The notes: generated from the letters alone by a model not told the origin. DNA of 64,000 bases from Lathyrus oleraceus (GCF_024323335.1 NC_066581.1:349808409-349872408), one strand, 5' to 3'. Shown: positions 32,603-44,013, numbered from the stretch's first letter. Program-made: numbers and translations.

Positions 32603-35032
32603 ATGTCATCTTCATCATTATACAGTATCAACGTTCACTGCAACGGTGAAACTTTTGAGTCTGAGCTTCATGGTTTTTGTTTTAGAAACACTGATACCAT
32701 TAGAGTCACGATGAAGAGAAATGCAACCTTTTTGCATTTCAAAAAAAGAATACAATCCTTTATAGCATCAGGTATTGTGTCAAAGATGACATATCAGAAT
32801 CCTATATTTTTTGAGAATGGTCAATGCAATTTTTTCCCCCTAAAGATACGAGACGATGAAGATGTTGAAAGCATGTTTCTTAGTCATGAACATTCAGGCA
32901 TGGATTGTATCGAGTTGTACATTACTCTACAACCATGTATACCGTCTCAACTAACAGATCAGGATCCAGCTGGTGGAGATGCTGCAGATGATGCACAATG
33001 GTCAGATGAACTCAACCCAGAAGCAGAAGTAGAGGTCGATGTTGTTGATGAAGAAGAAGAGGAGACTGAGATACAGGTTGATCACATCCTGAATAATGAC
33101 GATGAAGATGAGGCTCAACAACCACCAATACCTCCTACTCATGCCTATATTCCTCCTCAACATATGACAAATATGGATCTTCACGACGATGAAATGTCCG
33201 ACAGTGTCTTCTATAATCCGTATCCGAGACCAGTAGGCGAATTAAAGGTTGGAGACATGTTTCGTACCAAAGAGGAATGTGTCTTGGCAATAAAAAAATA
33301 CCACATGAACAACTTTGCTGACTTTACGGTGAAACGCACTGATTCTAGAAGGTATGTTATCGAATGTCGTAACATGCTTTGTAAGTTTCGTTTGGCTGCA
33401 TCTTACAAGAAGAAAAATGACTCTTGGGAGATCGCTTCAATAGACCCACCACACAGTTACGTCGCAACAACCGTTCAACAAGATCACCGTAAACTGAGCA
33501 CAGCTTTGATATGTCGAGACATTCTGCCATTGATAAATAAAGACCCATCTGTGAAGGTGAGTATAATTATATCCCATATCCGAACAACATATAATTATAC
33601 TCCATCTTACAAGAAAGCATGGATTGCAAGGACAAAGGCTGTTGAGCAGGTTTTCGGCAACTGGGAGGACTCATTCAAGGAATTACCACGGTTTTTATGG
33701 GCACTAAAAACTTATGTCCCAGGAACTGTGGCAATTCTGGAGACAGTGCCAGCAATGATGCCAGACGGAACCTGTGCTACAGGTAATAGAATATTTCACC
33801 GTCTCTTTTGGGCATTTGACCCGTGCATCAAAGGTTTCGCTTTCTTCAAACCTCTCCTGCAAATGGATGGCACTTGGTTATACGGAAAATACAAGGGTAC
33901 GTTGCTCATGGCAGTTGCACAAGACGGTAACAACAATGTATTTCCCATTGCCTTTGCTCTTGTTGAAGGTGAAACGGCTGCTGGATGGGGTTTCTTTCTT
34001 CGACATCTCAGAACGCATGTCGCTCCACAAGCCAATCTATGTCTGATTTCTGATAGACATGCTGCCATCGAAAGTGCCTACAACAACCATGACAACGGAT
34101 GGCATGATCCTCCTTTTACACATGTCTACTGTATCAGACACATTGCATAAAACTTCATGCGTGCTATAAAAGATAAGAATCTTCGCAAGAAGGTGGTGAA
34201 TGCTGGGTATGCTTTAACTCAACCGTCTTTTCAATATTATCGTGATGAGATTCGACTGTCTAATGAAGACGCGGGGAGATGGATAAATAACATCCCAGTA
34301 GAGCAGTGGACAAGAGCATTTGACGGTGGTTGTCGATGGGGCCACATGACAACAAACATTGTGGAATGCATGAACGGGGTTTTCAAAGGAATTCGAAACC
34401 TGCCCATAACCGCCTTGGTAAGATCAACCTATTATAGGTTGGCTTCTATGTTCGCAAGCAGAGGTGAAAGATGGAGTGCAGTGTTAATGTCCGGACAAGT
34501 ATTCAGTGAATGTTGCATGAAGGTCATGAAAGAGGAGAGCATCAAAGCTACGACACACGCTGTAACAGTGTTTGACCGTCATAGACAAAATTTCAGCGTC
34601 CAGGAAACAATGGGCAACAGCGAGGGGAGACCAAATTTAGCCTACGCGGTTAAACTACACAGAAGTTGGTGCGATTGTGGAAAATTTCAGGCCTTCCGCA
34701 TACCTTGCTCCCATGTCATTGCAGCATGCGCTTATACTCGTCAAGACGCTTACACCCATTTATCTGATGTGTACAAGGCCAACACCATCATGAATGTATA
34801 TAGTAAAAGCTTTTCAGTACTACCAATGGAGGATTACTGGCCTCCATATCAAGGAGATATTGTTTGGCACAATGAAGAGATGCGTAGAAAGAAGAAAGGA
34901 AGGCCAAACAGCACACGTATAAGAACAGAGATGGATTCCACAAATAAAATGATAAGATTATGTAGTATCTGTCGTCAACCAGGACACAACAAAAACAACT
35001 GTCCCAATCAAGGAGCATCATCTAGATCTTAA
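32603..35032 (+). pseudogene. MURA-type MULE transposase, one nonsense codon
   Basis: 809 codons in one frame, interrupted only by TAA at 34148-34150. N-terminal PB1-like region, acidic linker (about residues 120-195), MuDR DNA-binding domain (FRTKEECVLAIKKYHMNNFA ... CRNMLCKFRLAASYKK), MULE catalytic core with Asp in LLQMDGTWLYGKYKG, Asp in LCLISDRHAAIE and a C-terminal Glu in NIVECMNGVFKGI, SWIM zinc finger (CDCGKFQAFRIPCSHVIAAC), and a CCHC knuckle CSICRQPGHNKNNCP near the end. It would cut and join the TIRs. The stop falls within the catalytic region, after YCIRHIA, so this copy is probably inactive unless read through. Confidence 0.93.
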
Positions 35033-35206
35033 GCTTATTGTAACATGATATCTAGATCTTAAGCTATTTGTAACATTGTATCTAGATCTTATGCTTTTTA
35101 TAACATTGTATTTCTGTAATAATCAATCATTATATATCATTAAGTTCTTGTTACAACGAGTTTCATAACCAACATCAGTACAAAACATCTGAAAACATAA
35201 ATAATT

Positions 35207-35476
35207 CTAACTGATTACAACAATCAAATTAATATCGTCTCGACCGAACATCATTTCCCTAGCATCCTTATCAGTCTTCATTCGCACCCAACCAAAGATA
35301 CTGTCAAGTCTCTCAATACTTCTGATTTTTTCCCCTTCTGGTATTTTCCCGTCTAACCATCGAACCAGCTCCCTCTTCAGTTGATCTAACGTGGTGATGT
35401 TCCAAAACAACATCAGCAATTGAGGTTTGTCTCTCGCATAAATCACCTTACCGTATCGGCGACGAACACCAAACAT
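35207..35476 (-). CDS. Small third gene of the MULE, function unknown
   Basis: 89 residues beginning MFGVRRRYGKVIYARDKPQL, containing WNITTLDQLKRELVRWLDG and SIERLDSIFGWVRMKTDKD, ending in a hydrophobic NLIVVIS. A longer ATG start at 35509 exists, but a minus-strand TATAAATA at plus 35528-35535 would place transcription start near 35503, so the second ATG (35476) is preferred. It converges on the transposase and has its own promoter with TIR-like palindromes upstream. No stops or frameshifts. I do not recognise it; a MURB-like accessory role is only a possibility. Confidence 0.6.
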   Translation of the reverse strand: MFGVRRRYGKVIYARDKPQLLMLFWNITTLDQLKRELVRWLDGKIPEGEKIRSIERLDSIFGWVRMKTDKDAREMMFGRDDINLIVVIS

Positions 35477-35527
35477 GATAGCCAAATGATTATATGAATT
35501 GTGGAACAATAGGTCACACTACGCATC

Positions 35528-35690
35528 TATTTATAAGACAAAAAAGGCATTTTATGAAGGACTCGGCAATTGAGTTGGCGCCTCCTTTTAAAACATACAC
35601 ATAGGCGCCAATTGGATTGGCTAGGGCACCTACCCTAGGCTAGGGCACCTTCCCTAGCCAATCCATTTGGCGCCTCCATTCAAGTTTTAA
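35528..35690 (-). promoter_or_regulatory. Promoter of the small MULE gene
   Basis: TATAAATA (minus; plus 35528-35535), preceded by a degenerate copy of the TIR palindrome at 35574-35683 (TTGGCGCCTCC, GGCGCCAATTGGATTGGC, TAGGGCACC repeats, CCATTTGGCGCC). Confidence 0.6.
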
Positions 35691-35779
35691 CAACAGTCGC
35701 CATATGAACAACTTTCATGTTCATCAAAAATCCATTTGAAACTTGGAAGCTCATCATTAATTTCAAAACATTATAGGTC

Positions 35780-36345
35780 ATTTTGACATAAACCCTAATT
35801 TTGGGTCAAGTTCGCAGGGACCTAACTCACTCATTTTTTATTATTTTGAGGTGGGACCAAGTGCATTGGAAAATTTAAGATGTCTAGTTCAAATGTTATG
35901 TTGGACAAAAATTCATATTCCTAAAAGAAACACATGCAATAATACAAAACATTATCGGTCAGATAACAGTTGAAAAACTCAGAAGTCCAACTTCAATTGC
36001 CCATAACTTTCTCAAAAAAATTCCAAATGTTGCAAAATTTATATCCAAATTCATTGTCTTGAAACGATCTACAACTTTCATGTTGGAAGTTTTTTCATTT
36101 GAGGCTTTTTTAAGGGAGGCGCCAATTGGATTGGCGCCCCCTCTTAAAAATTACACGCAGGCGCCAATTGGATTGGCTAGGGCAGGTGCCCTAGCCAATC
36201 CAATTGGCGCCTCCTTGCAATTTTTAAGAGGGGCGCCAATCCAATTGGCGCCTCCCTCTAAAAGTGGGGTATATTGGGAATTTTTTTGAAAACTGGATTA
36301 TTTTGGGAATTTCTTCGAAAATGTGGGTTAATTAGGTAAAAAATC
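35780..36345. repeat. Right terminal inverted repeat of the MULE
   Basis: Inverted partner of 28025-28592, with its own palindrome (36113-36257). A 76-codon frame here is a shadow of the repeat. Confidence 0.9.
36113..36257. repeat. 145-bp nested palindrome in the right TIR
   Basis: Counterpart of 28115-28260, again centred on TAGGGCAGGTGCCCTA with GGCGCCAATTGG units on both arms. Confidence 0.9.
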
Positions 36346-36578
36346 CTCTTTATTGATTTTCCGCCACATCTTCAATACATGGAAAAAAAACATGTTTATT
36401 TTAGTTGATTTTTATAAAATTCAAATTTCTCTCATTTTTAACCCTCACTATAGTTGTATTATTATTGCTTCAACTTTGGTTTTCTATCAACTATTTAAGA
36501 TTGGAACATGCATAAGCAGTATCTAATATATCTTTTAATTGTATTTTAAATTATATAATAAAAATTCTTTTTTAATAA

Positions 36579-36760
36579 GGATTTAATTGAAATACACTGA
36601 CAGTGTAAAATGATTTTACACTGTCATTTAATCCTATATGTTAGATATTGAAATAAGTTTGAGTTTCATTTTAAAAACCTATAAAGTAATGCAAATGAGT
36701 GATGGTGATGAATTGACAGTATAAATCTTTTTACACTGATAGTGCATAGTAATTAATCCC
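36579..36760. mobile_element. Mutator-type MITE, 182 bp
   Basis: Flanked by a perfect 9-bp duplication TTTTAATAA (36570-36578 and 36761-36769). Ends GGATTTAATTGAAATACACT and, inverted, GGGATTAATTACTATGCACT; inside, TGACAGTGTAAAA-type motifs occur at both ends. No coding capacity. Confidence 0.75.
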
Positions 36761-36769
36761 TTTTAATAA

Positions 36770-37785
36770 TTGATTAAATACAATTCTTATGATCAATCAT
36801 AACATAATTTTTTTTATGGGATGGATAATGATGGGGCTTTTGGGATTACCTGGTTTTTCTTCCCTCTCACATTTTAAAGTATATTGAATAATGATTTTCC
36901 CCTCTTTTCTCTCTCTCTACTTGCAGAACTTCATTTACACTCTCTCCTTGTTAAGACTGCTCACCCGAAGTTTCAAAAACAACTTGCTTCTTCTGTACCT
37001 CTTGTAAGTGCATTCCTTACCTTAATTCTTCCATTTTTAGAAATATACTCATTTTCATTTTGATTTGTTCTTTCTTTTAAAATTTCAAATCTGATTTTGG
37101 GTACAACAACTTCTCATTTATTCATGTCTCTGACATAAAATCAAAGAAAAAGGAAGCATAAAGAACATAGCACACACAACCTGCAAAATATATATGAAGA
37201 ATATAATCAGTATGTGTATATAATGAAGAGGAAGAGCATACATGAAGAAAAATATTCATGAATTGTGGGATAAGATTAGATCTAAGATTTTATAAATTTA
37301 CTCGCATCTTCCATTTTCAATATAATACTTTACTAATTCTTTCTTTACAAATCCAGGTACAATTGATAATAGGGTGTTAGTGATCCTCAAATACAGGTAA
37401 GGGTGAGTAAGTTGGAAACAAACTTTACATGATTCTTTCCTCCACCTTTTACTACAGTTTTTGTCATTCTATTTTATTTTATTTCCTTTCCTTTTATTTA
37501 TTCTTTCCCTTATTTATTTACTTTATTATAGAGTGGCCAAGTCATTTGCATGAATTTTCTTTTATTACGAGTTAACAAACTAAAACAGATATTATAACCA
37601 CCAGAGCAATAGCAAAAACCATATATAATGGTGATTGACCTATTTTCTTATTCTTATTTTTGAATTCATGAAATTTTAAAATAAATGTCCTTTTTTCTTA
37701 TGATATTTTTTATCTTTCTTCTTTAGACTTATTTAAATTTTCGTCTTTATATTTGAAGCTAGCAGAAATATACTCTAACGCATCG
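36770..37785. other. Unassigned sequence with one exon-like block
   Basis: No gene supported. 36927-37003 is preceded by CTACTTGCAG and followed by GTAAGTG and is open (LHLHSLLVKTAHPKFQKQ), so it could be an exon of a lost or distant gene. The rest is AT-rich. Confidence 0.3.
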
Positions 37786-37924
37786 CATGTTCGAACATAC
37801 AACAGAGTTGTCATCAAACTTTATTTATTCCCGAAGGAAAGAGAAAATATCGATAAAACCCAGGGAAAGAGATAATTGGGTAAGGAAGTCGGTTATGCAA
37901 GGGGAAGATATTAGCGACAAAAAA
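37786..37924 (+). repeat. Tat/Ogre-like LTR or leader fragment
   Basis: Contains CCGAAGGAAAGAGAAAATAT, GGGTAAGGAAGTCGGTTATG and CAAGGGGAAGATATTAGC, similar to the GGGAAGGTATTAGCACCC phrase in the Ogre LTR near 5050. Limits unclear. Confidence 0.45.
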
Positions 37925-39038
37925 ATAAGGAATTAGGTGTTTGGTTCCATAGCAAACATATCTTGGTTCACAAGATGGACAATTGTCCTAAAAGGATAGG
38001 TATGGAACCCAAAGGAGAATGATGATTGGTATAAGAAATAGTATATCACTGTAAGAAACAAACAATTTGAAATCAAAGAATGATATATTGAATCCATGAA
38101 GGTGGTAAACTCTGAACCAAAGAGTAAATGAGGTACAAACTAAGAGGTGGAGGAACATAGGCATCCCACTGTATTGTTATAACCAAAAACAAAGAGCATT
38201 AGGTGTTTGGTTCCAAAGCAAACATCTCTTGGTTCAAACGAAAATTCAGAGCTCCGTAGTTCTCAGAACTACGAAAACAAAGGAAGGAGATTGAAAGCGA
38301 TGAAAACTATAAATTTCACCAATAGAATGGTAACATGGGAAACAATAAAGGAAAATGAGCTTTGAACACAAGAGTAAAGAGGTACAAACTAAGATGTGGA
38401 GGAACATAGGCACCCCCATTGTATTTTCATAACAAAAAAAAAGGAATTAGGTGTTTGGTTCCATAGCAAACATATCTTGGTTCACAAGATGGACAATTTT
38501 CCTAAAAGGATAGGTATGGAACCCAAAGGAGAATGATGATTGGTACAAGGAATAATATATCACTATAAGAAACAAACAATTTGAAACCAAAGAATGATAT
38601 ATTGAATCCATGAAAGAGGTAAACTTTGAACCAAAGAGTAAAGGAGGTACAGACTAAGAGGTGGAGGAACATAGGCATCCCACTGTATTGTCATAACCAG
38701 AAACAAAGAGCATTAGATGTTTGGTTCCAAAGCAAACATCTCTTGGTTCAAAGGAAAAGTTAGAGCTTTGTAGTTCTCAGAACTACGAAAACAAAGGAAG
38801 GAGATTGAAAGTGATGAAAACTATAAATTGCACCAATAGAATGGTAACATGGGAAACCATAAAGGAAAACGAGCTTTAAACACAAGAGTAAAGAGGTACA
38901 AACTAAGATCTGGAGGAACATATGCATCCCCACTGTATTTTCATAATAAAAAAAACAAGGAATTAGGTGTTTGGTTCCATAGCAAACATCTCTTGGTTCA
39001 CAAGATGGACAATTGTCCTAAAAGGATAGGTATGGAAC

Positions 39039-40537
39039 TGTTAGATGCCCAAAAGTGCTTATTTGAGCTATCAAATGTGGGCATCTTTCACTCCTTTTTG
39101 TTGCTAAAGCGTTCGAAACCGCCTTTGTTTTAGATGAATCACAATACAATGTTAAACGATCTTGGTACCTTTGATTTGTGCGTTATTGTGCAGGAATTAG
39201 GCATGAAATAATAGAAAATGAAGGCACAAGAAAGTTGGCAAAGCGACCAAGAGAAGAAAGCATTCATCAGCATGCTCGCTAGGCGAGTGCTGTGGCGAAG
39301 TGCTCGCTAGGCGAGCACCCAGCGAGCATCTAGCGAATATCTCCAGTATTTTACAGTAGCAAACATCAACAAACTCGTTGGGCGAGCAGCCAGCGAATGT
39401 GGTAGCGAACACGCCCAGACTTGGTCAAAAGCGCAACCAGCACTCACTCGCTAGGCGAGCCATTAGCGAGCAATTCCAGTAGCAAAACCTTCTAAGCTCG
39501 CTGGAGCGAAGGTTGAAGCGTGGGCTTCGCCTAGCGAAGGTTTTGTTTGCCTAGCGAACATGCAAATCTGGCAAAGGATATTTCTCTGGGCGCAGGTGCC
39601 TCAGGTGCCTCATTGTGGGGCTCGCTAGGCGAGCCATTTTGCTCGCCTAGCGAGCATGACAGCTCAGACAGCAGTAGTATAAGTAGCCGGGGCTATTTTT
39701 TGGAGCCATACTTTTACACTTCCATAATTTGTACTTTTTTTAGATATTTTCAGCATTGCTCTAGAGATATTTTGTAACCTAGAAACCCATTTTCTTCATC
39801 TCTTAACATTATTCTACAAAAAGAAGGTGAATTCCCATCCAATCTCGATTCTTTGACTTGGATGTTGATCAACCTTCAACCGAGACTTGTTGTGCAAGCC
39901 ACCATGAAATTGAGTGGCTAAGTTCTTCATTTTGTCAAGGTTAGATGTAGATGATCATTAGCTTTGTGTGTAAATGGGATGATCTTCATTTGTAAACTCT
40001 TTAATGATGAATATATGGTGAAAACTTTGTTTTATTGAAAACTCTTTGTGTTGGTTTATGATCGAGAGATGTTTACCAACTCTTTACCTAGGTTTTCATC
40101 CAATCTTGTTTGTTAGCTAGAGATAGTAATGAATGATTTTGTTCACCATAAGGTTGAACCAAAAAGTTGTCATTTTGATAGATTGTGTTAGAGATAAACA
40201 ATAGATCAAAATGGGAAAACCCACAATGTGTGTTAGAGATAAACACATTGGGAGGACTTTGTGAAATAGTTTGTCATCTAAAGGAGTTTATAAGTTTTGT
40301 TGATCGAACATATACATGCAAAGTGATCGTCGAACCCTAACTTTGACAACCTTTCTCAAATAGAAAAACCAAAACTTTTACCGCATTTTCTTACACTTTT
40401 ATGCAAGCTACCGTGACTAAACCAAACCCCCCTTGTTACTACGAGTTAAGAATTAAAACAACTGTCGAAAGGCGGCGATATCTCACAATCCCTGTGGAGA
40501 CGATAACAAAAACTCGTCACCAAAACTACACTCAACA
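39039..40537 (+). repeat. Solo LTR with target duplication
   Basis: 1499 bp from TGTTAGATGCCC to CACTCAACA, flanked by GGAAC on both sides (39034-39038, 40538-40542). Neighbouring array units read through GGAACCCAAAGG uninterrupted, confirming the insertion. U3 is full of GCTCGCTAGGCGAGC palindromes (39274-39655); TATAAGTAG is at 39678-39686. The end (CCCTGTGGAGACGATAAC) is Ty3/gypsy-like or SIRE-like; the family is not certain. Confidence 0.9.
39274..39655. repeat. GCTCGCTAGGCGAGC palindrome array in the solo LTR
   Basis: At least six copies or half-copies. 39620-39634 and 39641-39655 are exact inverted copies separated by CATTTT, a perfect 15-bp hairpin. All lie upstream of the TATA at 39678. 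Confidence 0.85.
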
Positions 40538-41300
40538 GGAACCCAAAGGAGAATGATGATTGGTACAAGGAATAATATATCACTATAAGAAACAAACAAT
40601 TTGAAACCAAAGAATGATATATTGAATCCATGAAGGAGGTAAACTCTGAACCAAAGAGTAAAGGAGGTACAAACTAAGAGGTGGAGGAACATAGGCATCC
40701 CACTGTATTGTCATAACCAGAAACACAGAGCATTAGATGTTTGGTTCCAAAGCAAACATCTCTTGGTTCAAAGGAAAAGTTAGAGCTTTGTAGTTCTCAG
40801 AACTACGAAAACAAAGGAAGGAGATTGAAAGTGATGAAAACTATAAATTGCACCAATAGAATGGTAACATGGGAAACCATAAAGGAAAACGAGCTTTGAA
40901 CACAAGAGTAAAGAGGTACAAACTAAGATGTGGAGGAACATATGCATCCCCACTGTATTTTCATAATAAAAAAAAACAAGGAATTAGGTGTTTGGTTCCA
41001 TAGCAAACATCTCTTGGTTCACAAGATAGACAACTGTCCTAAAAGGATAGGTATGGAACCCAAAGGAGAATGATGATTGGTACAAGGAATAGTATATCAC
41101 TGTAAGGAACAAACAATTTGAAACCAAAGAATGATATATTGAATCCATGAAGGAGGTAAACTCTGAACCAAAGAGTAAAGGAGGTACAGACTAAGAGGTG
41201 GGGGAACATAGACATCCCACTGTATTGTCATAAGCAGAAACAAAGAGCATTAGGTGTTTGGTTCCAAAGCAAACATCTCTTGGTTCAAAGGAAGACATTG

Positions 41301-42254
41301 ATTATTGGCCCAAAAATGTACATGGAATCCAAAGGGAAAAAGTATTTGGTTCCAAAAGGATGGTATTGATTGATGAAGAATACCAAAATGGGTAGAAATA
41401 AATAAGGTAGCTCACGGAGAATCTGAATCCTCGTGCCTACGTATTCTTACCGTGTAATGAGAAAGTCAGAGCATTCGTAGTTTGGCTCATTACGACCGGA
41501 ACAAAGACAACAAGAGACTGAGGCAAGAGGAAATGATAAAGGGTAATGAAAGATAAAGGAGACTTGACAGTCATTGGATATGAACCACACTAAAGTCTAT
41601 GAGTAAAGGTGAATACAATGAGCAACTGGGTCATTCATCCCGTACCCAAAGATATTCAGAATGAGTTAATGAAATTCTCCACTCTCATTCATTCTTTACT
41701 TCTTAAGGCTCATGGCATGTGATTCTCATCATAACTTTCAAGTTGCTGAAGAAGAATCCTTGCTGCTCCTTGTGATGATGAAGACTTTGTCAATCTCTTG
41801 ATTCAAATTTCACTAAATTTATGAACAAATGCGAATACCTTGAGCAACTGTGTCATTCGTCCCGTACCTAAGGATACCCTAAACAAGGATATGAATGCTT
41901 CATTCTCATAATTCTTTGTTACTTAAGGCTCATGGCATACAACTTGAATCATGATTGATAAGTTGTTGATGAAGACTCTTGATTATCGCACTTTTGCTTT
42001 GTGAAGTGAGACTTCACAATCACATGATTTGAATTGTGATAAAGTTTATGAATAAAGGTGAATACGGTGAGCAACTGGGTCATTCGTCCCATACCAAAAA
42101 ATATTCAGAACGAGTTAATGGAATTCTCCACTCTCATTCATTCCCTATTTCTTAAGGCTTATGTAACACAATTTGATCTTGATTGACAAGCTCTTGAAGA
42201 AAGAACTTTGATATGCCTTGTATAATCCACTATTTGATTTGTATGGGATGCCTT
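41301..42254. repeat. Ogre/Tat-like flank with about 220-bp tandem units
   Basis: The phrase GAATACxxTGAGCAACTGGG plus CATTCxTCCCxTACC recurs at about 41611, 41831 and 42060, each followed by CCACTCTCATTCATTC-type and TTCTTAAGGCTCATGG sequence. 41400-41520 (CTCGTGCCTACGTATTC, CATTCGTAGTTTGGCTC) resembles Ogre/Tat LTR text. No ORF. Confidence 0.7.
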
Positions 42255-43998
42255 TGATCGCGACTTTATGAGTCTATCGGGGTACTAACTGCAAGTGCAC
42301 AGTCTAATCGCGTAGTTTTAAAAGATATCGATCCCACAGGGACTTAATGAATCGATATACCGTTTTTCTAGGGTTACTGCGTAAAGCTAAGGCGGATGAT
42401 ACTTTGATGATTAAGGGGAAAAGTAAAACTAAATTTGGATCTAGATTAAATATCAAATAACACGGATATCGGTATGTAGTTCGTCGTAATTAGGGAATCA
42501 AATCTTCGTTGGTCTTTTTCTTAATTCTAAAATAAGTCTTTTCAGTAGACACTATCAATTAAAAGTCTTTTCCTCAAACTCTCGCTCTGTTGAATTAGAC
42601 TATGACTTTATATTTCAACGTACGCTCTCACTATTTCGTTAAATCTAAAATCCCTTTTGAAAATAATAGAATCTATGGAAACTCTTTTTGAGAAAATACT
42701 AACCGTTTAAACACCCTCGTCTCAAACTCTCGCTCTGTTGACTTAGATTATATGATTAAACTTAAATGCTTAACTCTCGTCCTCACATTTAACTTTTTAA
42801 AAATAATTTTTGAAAATAATTAGAATTCAATTAACCTTAAAAATTGCTTTCGCCCTGATTTAAAGTTAATGTTCAATTTACACTGTCCAATTAAAAGCTC
42901 AAACCGTCGTTCTATTGATTTTAACTTCTGTATGTCTTTTACTCTCGTACAAAAACCTTGGTATTAACTTTGTAAATTGAGACCAGATAAAGAGTGACTA
43001 TATTTTGAAATAAATTTAAACCAACTCAATTTTGATTCCTTTATTCCGCTTACTTTACATACCGATATCTAAATTAATTAGCCGGACATGCTAAACACGC
43101 ATAAACAATAATCATGCATAAATACGGCCATATCAAACCAACAATATATAAACAGCAGAACAAAGCATATGTAAATTAAAACAATAAATCAATTAATTAA
43201 TGAACCTGGAAAATTACTAGAAATCTGGATTTTAACTCCTAGCTTCGATGCTCGAACACTCCACCACAAGTCGGTTGGATTTGTTCTTCACAATTCTCGA
43301 TCAGATAGGAAAGTAAAAACGAGGAAATAAAATACTATGATCTGACGTAAGGTTAGATCCAGTAAAAATTACACAATAGTCTCCGGTGTAGAAACTATCG
43401 TGAGAAAATAAACTGAATGCTTCGGAAATTAACTAGAAAAGAAAAGGAAATAAATTGCTTGGAAGTTTAGAGTGCTAGAAAATATTGTTGTAAAAATTGC
43501 ACGGCGAGGAGAGCGTCCTTCAATTGGATCTTTTGAGGTCTATTTATATTCACCTCCAAAATAACTGTTTCCTTGAATTGGTCTTCCGTGTGGTTTAAAG
43601 CGTGCATGAGAAAATTTAGGGGAGAACGTTCCTTCTGTTACACACGTCAATCCTAAAATATAGGATGAAATGTGTGACGTCCGTCACACTATGTGTTACG
43701 GTCGTAACACTAGGTTTTGGGGCGTGACGCTCGTCACATGCTTGTGGCGGTCGTCACAGCCATTTTCTTTGTTCCAAACGTAGGCTGGGCTTTGGTGCTT
43801 CAGCTCGCTGCTTTTCCTAGAAAATCCTCTTCTTGCACCCCTCTTCTTTCTTTTTCACACGTGCTTTAAATAATGATACCTGAAATAAATAATAAGAAAA
43901 TATCGAGTAATATCGAATAATATAAAATAAATTGACTCAAATAGCGATATAATTTAATTAAATAAAGTCTAAAAATGTGATATAGTTTCATGTTATCA
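42255..43998 (-). repeat. 3' LTR of Athila-like element B
   Basis: On the minus strand starts TGATAACATG (43998) and ends TCGCGATCA (42255), 1744 bp. TATAAATA on the minus strand is at plus 43541-43548. U3 carries GTGACGxxCGTCAC palindromes at 43674-43757. U5 ends with the CCCTGTGGGATCGATATC phrase. Confidence 0.75.
43674..43757. repeat. GTGACGxxCGTCAC palindromes in U3 of element B
   Basis: GTGACGTCCGTCAC (43674-43687), GTTACGGTCGTAAC (about 43695-43708), GTGACGCTCGTCAC (43724-43737) and GTGGCGGTCGTCAC (43744-43757). They lie 130-210 bp upstream of the TATA box and recur in the ORFb promoter at 46655-46763. Confidence 0.85.
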
Positions 43999-44013
43999 AA
44001 CTCCCACACACTT
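43999..44013 (-). promoter_or_regulatory. Polypurine tract of element B
   Basis: Minus-strand TAAGTGTGTGGGAGTTT precedes TGATAACA, after the conserved CTTGAGGACAAGCAAAAG phrase. Confidence 0.8.

Larger units (their letters stand above)
28025..36345. mobile_element. Mutator-like element (MULE), nearly complete
   Basis: 8321 bp flanked by a perfect 9-bp duplication CTCTTTATT (28016-28024 and 36346-36354). Terminal inverted repeats of about 565 bp; in 305 bp compared by eye only two differences were counted, so the insertion is recent. Inside: PMD gene (-), a bidirectional spacer with repeats, MURA-type transposase (+) and a small gene (-) near the right TIR. Both large genes carry one in-frame TAA. 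Confidence 0.92.
37925..41300. repeat. Tandem array, unit about 515 bp made of two half-units
   Basis: The phrase TTAGGTGTTTGGTTCCATAG recurs at about 37934, 38454, 38963 and 40985; removing the inserted solo LTR gives spacings of about 510-520 bp. Each unit holds a second, related half (TTAGGTGTTTGGTTCCAAAG, about 265 bp later), so it is a dimeric higher-order repeat. Similar arrays are known from 3' UTRs of Ogre/Tat elements. Short frames in it are not credible. Confidence 0.85.

Noticed and set aside
38849..39133. 94-codon ORF in the tandem array
   Set aside because: Crosses the solo LTR insertion boundary, so it is accidental.
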